From: Pseudomonas quercus
GTDB taxonomy: Bacteria > Pseudomonadota > Gammaproteobacteria > Pseudomonadales > Pseudomonadaceae
Direction of reading: 5' to 3'
DNA: 64,000 bases
Assembly: GCF_012033695.1 (NCBI RefSeq)
Contig: NZ_JAAVJI010000003.1
Location: 310,001-374,000, forward strand
The notes under the pieces are model-generated. The model made no database searches. It had not been told where the DNA came from and saw only the letters and a list, made by a program, of their open reading frames with translations. Both the position numbers and the translations under genes were made by a program. Below, in pieces: positions 27,034 through 37,535 of the stretch. Numbering within the stretch: the stretch's first letter is position 1; every line of letters starts with the position of its first letter.

Positions 27034-27935
27034 AAATCGCTGTGCTATCGCGCAACCCGCGCCTGTACTCCACCCGACGGCTGGTTGAAGCCGGAACAGA
27101 GCGCGGCCACGACATGGTAGTAGTGGACACGCTTCGGGCCTATATGAACATTGCCAGCCACAAGCCGCAGATCCATTACCGCGGCAAGCCCCTGGAAGGC
27201 TTCGATGCGGTGATTCCGCGCATCGGGGCGTCTGTCACCTTCTATGGCTGCGCCGTATTGCGCCAATTCGAAATGATGGGGGTGTTCCCACTCAACGAAT
27301 CGGTTGCCATCGCCCGCTCCCGAGACAAGCTGCGCTCGCTGCAGCTGCTTTCCCGAAAAGGCGTAGGCTTGCCGGTAACCGGGTTTGCACACTCGCCGGA
27401 CGACATTCCAGACCTGATCCAGATGGTCAACGGCGCGCCATTGGTCATCAAAGTACTGGAAGGCACACAGGGCATCGGCGTGGTGCTGTGCGAGACCACC
27501 AAGGCTGCCGAATCGGTGATCGAGGCCTTCATGGGCTTGAAACAGAACATCATGGTGCAGGAATACATCCAGGAAGCAGGTGGCGCCGACATCCGGTGCT
27601 TTGTGGTAGGTGACCGGGTAATCGCTTCCATGAAGCGGCAGGCCAAGCCAGGAGAGTTCCGCTCCAACCTTCACCGCGGCGGCAGTGCCAGCCTCATCAA
27701 GATCACCCCCGAAGAGCGCATGACCGCCATTCGGGCTGCCAAAGTGATGGGGTTAAGCGTAGCCGGGGTGGATATCCTGCGCTCCAACCACGGCCCATTG
27801 GTCATGGAAGTGAACTCGTCCCCAGGCCTTGAGGGCATCGAATCCACTACTGGCAAGAACGTTGCCTGCATGATTATCGAACACCTGGAGAAAAACAGCG
27901 GGCCCAACCTTACGCGTACACGGGGTAAAGGCTAG
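27030..27935 (+). CDS. rimK: Ribosomal protein S6--L-glutamate ligase
   Basis: This 301-residue ATP-grasp enzyme adds glutamate residues to the C-terminus of ribosomal protein S6, which alters the ribosome and the proteome in Pseudomonas. Visible features are the N-terminal [18 protein letters not shown], the ATP-binding [13 protein letters not shown] and the metal-binding [14 protein letters not shown]. The gene starts inside the rimB stop codon and converges on envZ with 26 bp between. Confidence 0.96.
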   Translation: MKIAVLSRNPRLYSTRRLVEAGTERGHDMVVVDTLRAYMNIASHKPQIHYRGKPLEGFDAVIPRIGASVTFYGCAVLRQFEMMGVFPLNESVAIARSRDKLRSLQLLSRKGVGLPVTGFAHSPDDIPDLIQMVNGAPLVIKVLEGTQGIGVVLCETTKAAESVIEAFMGLKQNIMVQEYIQEAGGADIRCFVVGDRVIASMKRQAKPGEFRSNLHRGGSASLIKITPEERMTAIRAAKVMGLSVAGVDILRSNHGPLVMEVNSSPGLEGIESTTGKNVACMIIEHLEKNSGPNLTRTRGKG

Positions 27936-27961
27936 GCCAAGCGCATAGGCCGCTGGCTCGG

Positions 27962-29272
27962 CTATACCGCGTCCCGCGGTAGCATCAGGTTCAGTGGCAG
28001 GCGAACCCTGGCCTCCAGCCCACCGCCGGCACGGTTGCGCAGCTCCACGTTGCCGCCGTGCATGGAGGCGATACGCTTCACAATGGCAAGGCCAAGCCCT
28101 GTCCCTTTGCTTCTGGCACGGTCGCCTCGGGTGAAGGGGTTGAAGATACCTTCGAACTCTTGGGGTGCTATGCCTTCCCCTCTGTCCAATACACTGAGCA
28201 CCACGTAGGGCGCACTGGAGTCACCCGACACGAAAGCCGCTACTTCAACCCCTTTGCCGGCATGGTACAACGCGTTACCAATCAGGTTGTTCAGCAGCCG
28301 TTTGATGGAAATACGCCGCAATGGGAAGGCCGGTATGGGTTCAAGGCACAGGCGTACACGCTGATCTGGCTGGTTGAAGGGCGCAACGACCTCTTCTACC
28401 AAGGCGCCCAAATCCGTTTCCTCTACGGTTTCGTCTCGACCGTCGCGGATAAAGGCCAGGAACTGGTCCAGAATGGCATCCATGTCCTCGATATCACGCA
28501 CCATTCCTTCGGCGAATTCATTGTCGCTGCTCATCAAGTCAAGCGACAGGCGCAACCGCGTGAGCGGCGTTCGAAGGTCGTGAGATACGCCCGCCAGCAT
28601 CAATTCCCGTTCGCGGCCTGCCTGCTCGACGTCTTCGGCCATTTGGTTGAAGGCACTGTAAACCTCGGTCATTTCGCTAGGGGTATCGCTGATAGGCAAG
28701 CGGATGCTCCGGCCCTGCCCCAGTTGCCGGGCCGCGAATACCAGGTGCTTGAGTGGCTGATTGAGCTGGCGTACGAAGATCCAGGCCGAGGCCGTGGAGA
28801 GCAGACCAATTGCCAGGAACCAGCCCAGCACACTCCAGATTTTCTGGCCGCGAAGCGGATGCGGGTACAGGGGGACTTTAAGCCAATCCTGCCCAATGCT
28901 GGGCGCTCGCACCCACAGAGCGGGCGGAGCATGTACCCGTAGCCGCACCTCGGTGTCTTCCCCTAGCTCTGCCTGCATCTGCCGCTGGTAGATCTCGCTG
29001 TAGGGCCAATGCTGCTCACCTTCTGGCACAGCGTCCTTGGTGACCCGAAGCAGCCCGGCCGCCTCTGCGATTTTGGCTTGGTTCTCCTCATCGGCTGACC
29101 AGTAGGCACGAAGCGTCAAGGCCACCCCGTGGCTGTATTGCCGATCTACCAGTACGTCCTCGTTCATGAGCAGGTAAACCAGGGTCAAAGCCTTGGAGAA
29201 GAGCACAACGATAAGGACCAGCCACAGCGTGCGGGCAAAGAAGCTCTGGGGGAACCACACAGGGGTTTTCAT
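27962..29272 (-). CDS. envZ: Envelope-stress sensor histidine kinase EnvZ/AmgS
   Basis: The 436-residue kinase has a transmembrane helix at about residues 12-34, a periplasmic domain, a second helix around 155-175, a HAMP region, the phospho-acceptor block AGVSHDLRTPLTRLRL and the ATP-binding GLGLAIVKRI. It pairs with the OmpR-type regulator coded upstream. By position it is the orthologue of AmgS of P. aeruginosa, which responds to membrane damage from misfolded proteins and aminoglycosides. A strong terminator lies between ompR and envZ, so envZ expression is probably lower than that of the regulator. Confidence 0.94.
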   Translation of the reverse strand: MKTPVWFPQSFFARTLWLVLIVVLFSKALTLVYLLMNEDVLVDRQYSHGVALTLRAYWSADEENQAKIAEAAGLLRVTKDAVPEGEQHWPYSEIYQRQMQAELGEDTEVRLRVHAPPALWVRAPSIGQDWLKVPLYPHPLRGQKIWSVLGWFLAIGLLSTASAWIFVRQLNQPLKHLVFAARQLGQGRSIRLPISDTPSEMTEVYSAFNQMAEDVEQAGRERELMLAGVSHDLRTPLTRLRLSLDLMSSDNEFAEGMVRDIEDMDAILDQFLAFIRDGRDETVEETDLGALVEEVVAPFNQPDQRVRLCLEPIPAFPLRRISIKRLLNNLIGNALYHAGKGVEVAAFVSGDSSAPYVVLSVLDRGEGIAPQEFEGIFNPFTRGDRARSKGTGLGLAIVKRIASMHGGNVELRNRAGGGLEARVRLPLNLMLPRDAV

Positions 29273-29315
29273 AGGGCCAGCCTATTTCGGGGTCATACGC
29301 CGAGCGCGCCGGCAA

Positions 29316-29359
29316 AACAAAAAGAAACGGGCAGGCATGCCTTTCGACATGCCTGCCCG
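29316..29359 (-). terminator. Strong intrinsic terminator between ompR and envZ
   Basis: A perfect 12-bp stem (CGGGCAGGCATG with CATGCCTGCCCG, 29328-29339 and 29348-29359) with an 8-nt loop is followed on the minus strand by TTTCTTTTTGTT. It starts 11 bp after the ompR stop codon and 44 bp before the envZ ATG at 29272. This is the strongest intrinsic terminator in the window. Confidence 0.9.
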
Positions 29360-29369
29360 ACGCATTACG

Positions 29370-30110
29370 CTACTTGCCCGCGTTGCCGTCCGGCACGAAC
29401 ACGTAGCCCACTCCCCAGACCGTTTGTATATAGCGGGGTTTGGAAGGGTCAGGTTCGATCATGCGCCGAAGGCGCGAGATCTGTACGTCAATGGAGCGCT
29501 CCAGGGCATCCCATTCCCGGCCGCGGGCGAGGCTCATGAGCTTGTCGCGCGTGAGCGGCTCTCGTGCATGGGTGACCAGCGCCTTGAGCACCGCGAATTC
29601 GCCCGTGGTCAGCATATGCACTTCGTCACCACGCTTGAGCTCGCGCGTAGCCAGGGACAGGTGATATTCCCCGAAGGATACGGTCTCGTCACTGGCACCC
29701 GGCGCGCCTGGCACAGGCGCCGACTGGCGGCGCAGCACGGCTTTCACGCGTGCCGCGAGCTCGTCTGGATTGAAAGGTTTGGCCAGGTAGTCGTCGGCGC
29801 CCAGTTCCAGCCCTTTGATACGGCTCAGCTCATCGCCCTTGGCGGTAAGCATGATGATAGGGATCTGGTTGTTCGCAGCACGAAGCCGGCGACATGCCGA
29901 AAGACCATCTTCCCCCGGCAGCATCAGGTCCAGTACCACAAGGTTGAACACTTCCCGGCTCAAGAGGCGGTCCATCTGCTCCACGTTGGGCACGGCCCGA
30001 GCACGATACCCCTTGCTGACGAAGAAGCGCTCAAGCAGGCTGCTCAATCCCGGGTCGTCATCCACGATGAGGATTTTTTCACCTTCGTTGGTTTGGGCGG
30101 TGCTGCTCAT
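29370..30110 (-). CDS. ompR: Response regulator OmpR/AmgR
   Basis: This 246-residue OmpR-type regulator has a receiver domain (ILIVDDDPGL, LVVLDLMLPGEDG with the phospho-acceptor Asp, and MLTAKGDE) and a winged-helix DNA-binding domain (RSIDVQISRLRRMIE, IQTVWGVGYVF). It activates envelope-stress genes when phosphorylated by the coded kinase. It is the first gene of the ompR-envZ unit and is divergent from tex. Confidence 0.95.
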   Translation of the reverse strand: MSSTAQTNEGEKILIVDDDPGLSSLLERFFVSKGYRARAVPNVEQMDRLLSREVFNLVVLDLMLPGEDGLSACRRLRAANNQIPIIMLTAKGDELSRIKGLELGADDYLAKPFNPDELAARVKAVLRRQSAPVPGAPGASDETVSFGEYHLSLATRELKRGDEVHMLTTGEFAVLKALVTHAREPLTRDKLMSLARGREWDALERSIDVQISRLRRMIEPDPSKPRYIQTVWGVGYVFVPDGNAGK

Positions 30111-30250
30111 GAATAACTCCTTTGCTGTCGGCCCACATTATGGCGCAGCCGCCGCGGTACGTGCTTCGCGCATTGTTAGCAGATTTTTCTTCGGCACCCT
30201 TGTATACCCCAAAATGGCTACCTCAGGGCCCCGTGCAACGTTTCGCTGGT

Positions 30251-30256
30251 TATAAT
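30251..30256 (+). promoter_or_regulatory. Probable -10 box of tex
   Basis: A perfect TATAAT lies 88 bp upstream of the tex ATG. The -35 region at the expected distance is a poor match, so an activator or a TG-extended element may help. This is a single-element call. Confidence 0.45.
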
Positions 30257-30343
30257 GCGACGCTTTTTGCGCCGGCGAGTGCCCGGCCCGGTTTGCCGCC
30301 TGTACCTTGCAGGCGCAGGCATCACAGTCATTCAGGTGGTTTT

Positions 30344-32665
30344 ATGGAAAGCATCAACAGCCGCATCGCCGAAGAACTGGGCGTGCGCCCACAACAGGTG
30401 GAGGCTGCGGTAGCGCTGCTCGACGAAGGCTCCACAGTGCCCTTCATCGCACGTTACCGCAAGGAAGTGACCGGCAGCCTGGACGATACCCAGCTGCGCC
30501 ACCTGGAAGAGCGGCTGCGCTACCTGCGCGAACTGGACGATCGCCGGGCCAGCATCCTGACCAGTATCGAAGAGCAAGGCAAGCTTACTCCGGAACTGGC
30601 CCGTGACATCCGCCTGGCCGATACCAAGACACGCCTTGAAGACCTTTACCTTCCCTACAAGCAGAAGCGCCGCACCAAAGGGCAGATTGCCCTTGAAGCA
30701 GGCCTGGCCGAATTGGCCGACAGCGTACTGGCCGACCCCATGCTGGTACCGGAGGCCGAAGCCGCCCGTTTCGTGGACGTCGAAAAAGGATTACCGGATG
30801 TTCGCGCCGTGCTGGAAGGTGCCAAGTACATCCTGATGGAGCGTTTTGCAGAGGACGCCGCCTTGCTGGGCCGCTTGAGGGGCTTTTTAGGGGAACAAGC
30901 CACCCTGGCCGCCCGCGTCGTACCCGGCAAGGAAGAAGAAGGCGCCAAGTTCCGCGACTACTTCGAGCATGATGAGCCTTTGAAGAATGCACCCTCCCAT
31001 CGGGCGCTGGCCATCTTTCGGGGCCGCAACGAAGGTATCCTGGCCGTATCGCTCAAGGTGGGGGACGAAGCGCCCGGTACGCTTCACCCTTGCGAGCTAA
31101 TGGTGGCTGAACAAGTGGGCCTGAAAAACCAGGGCCGCCCTGCAGACAAGTGGCTGGCCGAAGTGGTGCGCTGGACGTGGAAGGTCAAGCTGTACACGTC
31201 CCTGGAAAACGACCTGCTGGGGGAGCTGCGCGAGCACGCCGAAGCGGAAGCCATCAATGTGTTTGCCCACAACCTGCACGACCTGCTGCTGGCCGCACCT
31301 GCCGGCCCGCGTGCCACGCTTGGGCTGGACCCTGGCCTGCGCACCGGCTGCAAGGTGGCCGTGGTCGATGCCACGGGCAAACTGCTGGATACCGCCACGG
31401 TCTATCCGCACGTTCCCAAGAACCAGTGGGACCAGACCCTAGCCGTGCTGGGCGCCCTTTGCACCAAGCACAACGTGGACCTCATCGCGATCGGCAACGG
31501 CACGGCCAGCCGTGAGAGCGACAAGCTGGCTGCCGAACTGATCAAGAAATACCCGGCGCTGAAACTCACCAAGGTCATGGTGTCTGAAGCCGGCGCCTCG
31601 GTCTATTCCGCTTCGGAGCTGGCTGCACGCGAGTTCCCCGACCTGGATGTGTCGATCCGTGGTGCTGTGTCCATTGCGCGCCGCTTGCAGGATCCGCTCG
31701 CCGAATTGGTGAAGATCGATCCCAAGTCCATTGGCGTGGGCCAATACCAGCACGATGTGTCCCAACTCAAGCTGGCACGCGGGCTGGACGCGGTCGTAGA
31801 AGACTGCGTGAACGCCGTAGGCGTGGATGTGAATACCGCGTCTGTAGCCTTGCTGGCACGCATTTCCGGCCTCAATACCACCCTGGCACAGAATATTGTC
31901 AGCCACCGGGACGCCAACGGTGCTTTCCGCACTCGCGCAGACCTGAAAAAAGTCAGCAGGCTGGGTGAGAAAACCTTCGAACAGGCTGCGGGCTTCCTGC
32001 GGGTCATGAATGGTGACAACCCGCTGGACGCGTCGGCCGTCCACCCCGAGGCCTACCCGCTGGTTCAACGTATTGCCGCCCAGACCGACCGGGATATCCG
32101 CTCGCTGATTGGCGACAGCGGCTTCCTGCGCCGCTTGGACCCTGCCCGCTACACCGATGAAACCTTCGGCCTGCCTACGGTTACCGATATCATCAAGGAA
32201 CTGGACAAGCCTGGCCGTGACCCTCGCCCCGAGTTCAAGACCGCTGCCTTCCAGGAGGGCGTTGAAGACCTCAAGGACCTACAGCCTGGCATGGTGTTGG
32301 AAGGGGTAGTGACCAACGTTACAAACTTCGGGGCCTTCGTGGACATTGGTGTTCACCAGGACGGCCTTGTGCATATTTCAGCGCTGTCTGAGAAGTTCGT
32401 GAAAGACCCCCGCGAGGCGGTGAAGGCCGGTGACGTGGTCAAGGTCAAGGTGATGGAAGTGGACATCCCGCGAAAGCGCGTGGGCCTGTCCATGCGTATG
32501 AGTGACACGCCTGGGGAAAAAGTCGAAGGCAACCGTGGCAACAGCCGCCCCGGCGGAAATCGCTCGTCGAGTACGCCCAAACCACGGGAAACCGCTACTG
32601 CTGCACCTGCCACAGGCGCCATGGCAAACCTGTTCGCCAATGCCAAGGCCCTGAAGAAGCGCTGA
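30344..32665 (+). CDS. tex: Transcription accessory RNA-binding protein Tex
   Basis: The 773-residue protein shows the full Tex layout: N-terminal helical domains starting [14 protein letters not shown], a YqgF/RNase-H-like domain ([18 protein letters not shown]), helix-hairpin-helix repeats ([13 protein letters not shown]) and a C-terminal S1 domain ([20 protein letters not shown]). A charged tail follows. Tex binds RNA and affects toxin gene expression and stress tolerance in several bacteria. I use the ATG at 30344; the ORF is open upstream but without a matching N-terminus. It overlaps the thioesterase start by one base. Confidence 0.96.
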   Translation: MESINSRIAEELGVRPQQVEAAVALLDEGSTVPFIARYRKEVTGSLDDTQLRHLEERLRYLRELDDRRASILTSIEEQGKLTPELARDIRLADTKTRLEDLYLPYKQKRRTKGQIALEAGLAELADSVLADPMLVPEAEAARFVDVEKGLPDVRAVLEGAKYILMERFAEDAALLGRLRGFLGEQATLAARVVPGKEEEGAKFRDYFEHDEPLKNAPSHRALAIFRGRNEGILAVSLKVGDEAPGTLHPCELMVAEQVGLKNQGRPADKWLAEVVRWTWKVKLYTSLENDLLGELREHAEAEAINVFAHNLHDLLLAAPAGPRATLGLDPGLRTGCKVAVVDATGKLLDTATVYPHVPKNQWDQTLAVLGALCTKHNVDLIAIGNGTASRESDKLAAELIKKYPALKLTKVMVSEAGASVYSASELAAREFPDLDVSIRGAVSIARRLQDPLAELVKIDPKSIGVGQYQHDVSQLKLARGLDAVVEDCVNAVGVDVNTASVALLARISGLNTTLAQNIVSHRDANGAFRTRADLKKVSRLGEKTFEQAAGFLRVMNGDNPLDASAVHPEAYPLVQRIAAQTDRDIRSLIGDSGFLRRLDPARYTDETFGLPTVTDIIKELDKPGRDPRPEFKTAAFQEGVEDLKDLQPGMVLEGVVTNVTNFGAFVDIGVHQDGLVHISALSEKFVKDPREAVKAGDVVKVKVMEVDIPRKRVGLSMRMSDTPGEKVEGNRGNSRPGGNRSSSTPKPRETATAAPATGAMANLFANAKALKKR

Positions 32666-33048
32666 TGGATATTCCCGCCCAAGCGACGCAAAGCGCATTC
32701 AGCCAACTGCTGGGCTGTAGGGTGGTGGCGCTGGAGGAGGGCCGCGCGGAAGTGGCCCTCGCCCTCACGCCACCGCTGCGTAACCGTGGCGGGGTACTGC
32801 ATGGGGGCGCATTGTTCAGCCTGGTCGATATCGCAATGGGCCTGGCCTGCTCCACGTCACATGGTTTCGACAAACAAAGCGCTACCCTGGAATGCAAGAT
32901 CAATTACCTGCGGCCGGTGTCAGAGGGTGAGGTCACCTGTGTGGCCACGGTACTCCATGCCGGCCGTCGGACATTGGTTGTAGAAGCACACGTGTCGCAA
33001 GCTTCCAAAATGGTGGCCAAGGCACAGGGTACCTTTGTCGTTCTATAG
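32665..33048 (+). CDS. PaaI-type hotdog-fold thioesterase
   Basis: This 127-residue hotdog-fold protein carries the PaaI-type signature NRGGVLHGGALFSLVDIAMG, followed by a typical SATLECKINYLRPVSEG strand. It probably hydrolyses a small aryl- or acyl-CoA thioester in the cytoplasm. Its ATG shares the last base of the tex stop codon, so it should be co-translated. The same pair is found in PAO1. The natural substrate is unknown. Confidence 0.92.
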   Translation: MDIPAQATQSAFSQLLGCRVVALEEGRAEVALALTPPLRNRGGVLHGGALFSLVDIAMGLACSTSHGFDKQSATLECKINYLRPVSEGEVTCVATVLHAGRRTLVVEAHVSQASKMVAKAQGTFVVL

Positions 33049-33214
33049 CCCCGCTGCTTGAAGTGGGGTAAGTTCGGCACGTAAGCGGCAACGCCGAATG
33101 GCCTCCAGACGCAACCTGTAATGAACAGGTTGATAACGATCAGGCGCCTCCTCGACCTTGCAGAACGTCACGGCCATCCCCATATCGGGGCGATCGACGC
33201 GTAAGGACATCAAC

Positions 33215-34798
33215 TTGAGCGAACTTCTGAACCGCCGCCTGCACCTGCTCGGCGAGCCTGCCAACCTGCCCCTGCTCAAGCAGTGCCTGCATGGTATAGA
33301 GCGCGAATGCCTGCGCGTAACCGTTGAGGGTAGGCTGGCACAAACGCCGCACCCTGAAGCGCTCGGCTCTGCGCTGACCCACGAACAGATCACCACGGAT
33401 TACTCCGAAGCGCTGGTCGAGTTCATCACCCCTGCGCTGCCAGACCCTGCCGACACACTCGAAAGCCTGGATAACATCCATCGCTTTGCTTACACGGCGC
33501 TGGGTGAAGAATTGTTATGGGCCCCTTCTATGCCTTGCGCATTGCCCGCCGAGGAAGACATACCGCTGGCCTGGTATGGCAGCTCCAACATTGGCCAGCT
33601 CAAGCACGTGTACCGCAAGGGACTGTCCATACGTTACGGGCGCACCATGCAGTGCATCGCCGGTATCCACTACAACTTCTCGTTGCCTGCCCCTCTGTGG
33701 CCCCTGCTACGGGCGGCAGATGCCAGCGACAGTACAGACCGGGACTTCCAGTCTGCTGCGTACATTGGCCTGATTCGCAACTTCCGCCGCTACAGCTGGC
33801 TATTGATGTATTTGTTCGGCGCTTCACCGGCATTGGATATCGGCTTCCTGCGTGGCCGACCGCATCGGCTGGATACCTTGGACGCCAGCACGCTGTACCT
33901 GCCCTACGCCACCAGCTTGCGCATGAGCGACCTGGGCTATCAGAACAATGCCCAAGCCAGCCTTACGCCCTGCTACAACGACCTGCAAAGCTACACCGAA
34001 AGCTTGCGCAAGGCCGTGGCCACACCCTACCCGCCTTATGTGGACATCGGCACCCACAAAGACGGTGAGTGGGTACAGCTCAACACCAATGTGCTGCAGA
34101 TCGAAAACGAGTACTACTCCAGCATTCGGCCCAAGCGTGTGACGTATACCGGCGAGCGGCCGATTCAGGCGCTAATGGCCCGGGGCGTTCAGTATGTTGA
34201 AGTACGGTGCCTGGACATCAACCCGTTCCTGCCAACGGGCGTGGACCTGGAGCAGTCGCGCTTTCTGGATGCGTTCCTGATGTACTGCGCCCTAGAGGAG
34301 AGCCCCCTGCTGGAAGGGCCGGAGTGCAGCGATTGCACGGACAATTTCATGAAGGTGGTGAAGGAAGGCCGTCGCCCTGGGCTTGTACTGCAACGCAACG
34401 GCGAAGCCATCACGTTGCAAGGCTGGGCCAATCAGTTGCTGGAGTCCATTGCCCCCCTGGCCGAGCTGCTGGATCAAAGCCACGGGCTTGAGGGGCACCG
34501 CCGTGCACTGGATACCATGCGCGCACGCGTGGCCGATGCTTCCCTCACGCCATCGGCCCAAGTGCTGGCCAACATGGTGGAAAACAAGGAAAGCTTCAGC
34601 CAGTTCTCCATGCGCCAGACCCTGGCCCATGCCGAGTACTTCCGCAGTACGCCTTTGCCTGCCGAGCTGCGAGATGCCTTCGAGGCACAAGCCAGCGCGT
34701 CACTGGAGCAGCAACATACGCTGGAGCGTGACGAAGTCGGGGAATTCGACCTGTTCGTATCGGCGTATCAGGCGAGTATCCTGGGTATCAGCCAGTAG
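33215..34798 (+). CDS. gshA: Glutamate--cysteine ligase
   Basis: The 527-residue enzyme joins glutamate and cysteine, the first and rate-limiting step of glutathione synthesis. The family N-terminus ([12 protein letters not shown], then [10 protein letters not shown]) follows a TTG codon at 33215, with AAGGA eight bases upstream. An ORF open to 33158 lacks a ribosome site. Other class I motifs are [34 protein letters not shown] and [12 protein letters not shown]. The rare TTG start may keep synthesis low. It converges on argA, with a GC hairpin (34806-34825) in the 40-bp gap. Confidence 0.96.
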   Translation: MSELLNRRLHLLGEPANLPLLKQCLHGIERECLRVTVEGRLAQTPHPEALGSALTHEQITTDYSEALVEFITPALPDPADTLESLDNIHRFAYTALGEELLWAPSMPCALPAEEDIPLAWYGSSNIGQLKHVYRKGLSIRYGRTMQCIAGIHYNFSLPAPLWPLLRAADASDSTDRDFQSAAYIGLIRNFRRYSWLLMYLFGASPALDIGFLRGRPHRLDTLDASTLYLPYATSLRMSDLGYQNNAQASLTPCYNDLQSYTESLRKAVATPYPPYVDIGTHKDGEWVQLNTNVLQIENEYYSSIRPKRVTYTGERPIQALMARGVQYVEVRCLDINPFLPTGVDLEQSRFLDAFLMYCALEESPLLEGPECSDCTDNFMKVVKEGRRPGLVLQRNGEAITLQGWANQLLESIAPLAELLDQSHGLEGHRRALDTMRARVADASLTPSAQVLANMVENKESFSQFSMRQTLAHAEYFRSTPLPAELRDAFEAQASASLEQQHTLERDEVGEFDLFVSAYQASILGISQ

Positions 34799-34838
34799 CC
34801 GGCTACCCGGTGAACATGAACCGGGCGGCAGGGCGGAC

Positions 34839-36137
34839 CTATAGGGTTTTCTCGAAAATCTTCGAATTACGTGTGAAGTTGTAGAGCGAGGCGCGCGCCG
34901 TCGGCAGCCGCTCTACACTGCTAGGGCTGAAGCCCCGCTCGCGGAACCAGTGCGCCGTGCGAGTGGTAAGCACGAACAACGTTGAGAGGCCCTGTTGGCG
35001 CGCGCGCGCCTCGATGCGCTCCAGCAACTCATCCCCCCGGCCACCGTGACGATATTCCGGGTTCACCGCCAGGCATGCCAGCTCGCCTGCCTCTGAGTCG
35101 GGAATCGGGTAGAGCGCGGCACAGGCGATGATCATGCCCTCACGCTCCACCACACTGAATTGTTCGATCTCGCGCTCCAGCACTTCTCGCGAGCGCCGCA
35201 CAAGAATACCTTGCTCCTCCAGGGGGCTGATCAGCTCGATCAGGCCGCCAACGTCTCCGATGTTGGCTTCGCGTACCTGTTCGAACTGCTCTTGGGCGAC
35301 CAGTGTGCCGCTACCGTTGCGGGTGAACAACTCCGCCAGCAGCGCACCATTTTCGGCATAGCTGACAATATGGCTGCGGGCCACACCCCCGCGACAGGCC
35401 TGCGCAGCAGCGTCCAGCAGCTCGCCTTGGTAATCACTGCCCAGGCGTTCCAGATGAGCGGGCACCTGCTGAGGGCGCAGTTCGCGTACCAGTTGGCCGC
35501 GTGCGTCCAGCAGGCCAGGGTCGGCGCCAAATAACAGCAGTTTGTCGGCTGCCAGGTCGATAGCAGCACGGGTGGCCACGTCTTCGCAGGCAATATTGAA
35601 AATCTCCCCCGTCGGGGAATACCCCAAAGGGGACAGCAATACAATGGTGCGCTCATCCAGCAGGCGGTTGATGCCTTTGCGGTCGATCCGCCGTACTTCA
35701 CCGGTGTGGTGGTAATCCACACCTTCCACTACGCCAATAGGGCGTGCGGTGACCAGGTTGCCGCTGGCGACACGAAGGCGGGCGCCCTGCATGGGCGAGG
35801 ACGCCATGTCCATCGATAGACGGGCCTCGATGGCCACCCGCAGGTAGCCCACGGCATCGATCACGCATTCCAGCGTAGGGCCATCAGTGATACGCAGCCC
35901 TCTGTGGTAATGAGGCGTAAGGCCTCGTTGGGCCAACCGGCTTTCGATCTGCGGGCGCGACCCATGCACCAGCACCAGGCGCACGCCCAGGCTATGGAGC
36001 AGCACCAGGTCGTGAACGATGTTGCCGAAGTTGGGGTGCTCAATGCCGTCACCGGGCAGCATTACAACAAAGGTGCAGTCCCGGTGGGCGTTGATGTAAG
36101 GAGAAGCATGGCGAAGCCAATTGACGTATTCGAACAT
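34839..36137 (-). CDS. argA: N-acetylglutamate synthase
   Basis: The 432-residue protein joins an N-terminal amino-acid-kinase domain (HGSRPQIESRL, LLSPLGYSPTGEIFNI), the arginine-feedback part, to a C-terminal GNAT acetyltransferase domain (LACLAVNPEYRHGGRGDELLERI). It makes N-acetylglutamate from glutamate and acetyl-CoA at the head of arginine synthesis. The ATG at 36137 gives the usual N-terminus MFEYVNWLRHA; the 29 residues upstream in the ORF are not expected. It follows argE on the same strand with a 111-bp gap. Confidence 0.96.
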   Translation of the reverse strand: MFEYVNWLRHASPYINAHRDCTFVVMLPGDGIEHPNFGNIVHDLVLLHSLGVRLVLVHGSRPQIESRLAQRGLTPHYHRGLRITDGPTLECVIDAVGYLRVAIEARLSMDMASSPMQGARLRVASGNLVTARPIGVVEGVDYHHTGEVRRIDRKGINRLLDERTIVLLSPLGYSPTGEIFNIACEDVATRAAIDLAADKLLLFGADPGLLDARGQLVRELRPQQVPAHLERLGSDYQGELLDAAAQACRGGVARSHIVSYAENGALLAELFTRNGSGTLVAQEQFEQVREANIGDVGGLIELISPLEEQGILVRRSREVLEREIEQFSVVEREGMIIACAALYPIPDSEAGELACLAVNPEYRHGGRGDELLERIEARARQQGLSTLFVLTTRTAHWFRERGFSPSSVERLPTARASLYNFTRNSKIFEKTL

Positions 36138-36248
36138 GGAGCAGCCTGTACAGAAATTGGAACGGATAGAGTGCGGGGAATGGGGACGGTTATCGTCGTA
36201 ACAGGCCTGGCAACACGCGCACATCTCCTTTTTCTGTAGGCTCCACGG

Positions 36249-37403
36249 CTAGGCTTGAACAGGCCGCAGGCAATAATGTTCGACAAGGTCCTGGATCAGA
36301 CGCAGCGTAGGGGGCAAACGTGACATTTCAAGGAATTCCCCTGGCTGGTGCGCACAGGCAATATCGCCTGGCCCCAAGACGATGGTTTGGCAGCCGAGCT
36401 GTTGAAGATACGGGGCCTCTGTTCCGAATGCCACCGCTTCTGCCCGGTGGCCGGTGAGTTTTTCTGCCACTTGTACCAGTTCGCTGCCTGCTGGCTCTTC
36501 GAACGGTGACACCTCAGAGAACAGCGGCTTGTAGTCAATCTCCACGTGGTGCCGTTCTGCAACAGGGCGAAGCTTTTCAGTAATGGCTTCGCGCAGCATG
36601 GCAGGGTCCATGCCCGGTAGAGGGCGCAGGTCAAACTCCATCGAGCATTGCCCGCAGATGCGGTTCGGGTTGTCACCCCCGTGAATGCAGCCAAAGTTCA
36701 GCGTGGGCTGGGGCACACCGAACTGGGGGTTCTGATAGCGCGTTTGCCATTCCTTCCTCAGGCCCATCAATGCACCAATCGACTCATGCATGGCTTCCAA
36801 CGCACTGTGGCCCAGGCTGGGGTCGGAAGAATGGCCACTGCGCCCCAGAATATCGATGCGCTCCATCATCACGCCTTTATGCAGGCGCACAGGCCGCAGG
36901 CCGGTGGGCTCGCCAATGACGGCCGCCCTGCCCAAGGGCGCACCTTCGCGGGCCAGTGCCTTGGCGCCAGCCATGGAGCTTTCTTCGTCACAGGTGGCCA
37001 GGATCAGCAAAGGCTGGCGGAAGGGCTGGGTCAGCAAAGGGCGAACCGCTTCGATCACCAGCGCGAAGAAGCCCTTCATGTCGCAGCTACCCAGGCCTAC
37101 CCAGCGCCCATCAACCTCGGTCAACTTCAGCGGGTCTGTGGCCCACAAGCGTTCGTCATACGGTACCGTGTCGCTATGGCCGGCCAGTACAAGGCCGCCA
37201 GGGCCCGTGCCATACGATGCCAGCAAGTTGTATTTGCCCGCTGACACTTCGCGCACATCGCAATTGAATCCCAGCTCGGACAGCCAGCCTGCCAACAGGT
37301 GGATCACCGGGCCATTGCTTTGATCGAGGCTGGGCTGAGTACAGCTCACCGAGGGGGTGGCCACCAGGGCGGCAAAGCGTTCCTTGAGTGTCGGCAAAGG
37401 CAT
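36249..37403 (-). CDS. argE: Acetylornithine deacetylase
   Basis: This 384-residue M20-family metalloenzyme removes the acetyl group from N2-acetylornithine. Motifs include LAGHSDTVPYDE (metal ligands His and Asp), GSCDMKGFFA, LATCDEESSMAGA and a dimerisation-domain block LNFGCIHGGDNPNRICG. Pseudomonas also recycles acetyl groups with ArgJ, so ArgE can be partly redundant. It sits upstream of argA on the same strand and is divergent from the CYTH gene. Confidence 0.94.
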   Translation of the reverse strand: MPLPTLKERFAALVATPSVSCTQPSLDQSNGPVIHLLAGWLSELGFNCDVREVSAGKYNLLASYGTGPGGLVLAGHSDTVPYDERLWATDPLKLTEVDGRWVGLGSCDMKGFFALVIEAVRPLLTQPFRQPLLILATCDEESSMAGAKALAREGAPLGRAAVIGEPTGLRPVRLHKGVMMERIDILGRSGHSSDPSLGHSALEAMHESIGALMGLRKEWQTRYQNPQFGVPQPTLNFGCIHGGDNPNRICGQCSMEFDLRPLPGMDPAMLREAITEKLRPVAERHHVEIDYKPLFSEVSPFEEPAGSELVQVAEKLTGHRAEAVAFGTEAPYLQQLGCQTIVLGPGDIACAHQPGEFLEMSRLPPTLRLIQDLVEHYCLRPVQA

Positions 37404-37535
37404 CGCATACTCCTTGAAGCATTATGAACGGGTGGCTGGCCGACCAGGGCCGGGGGCATAGGCCCTGTGACTGCTGTACACTGCCAGGCTACTTGCCTCT
37501 ACGCTACGCCTTGTCTGCGTCTGGAAATACCCACC

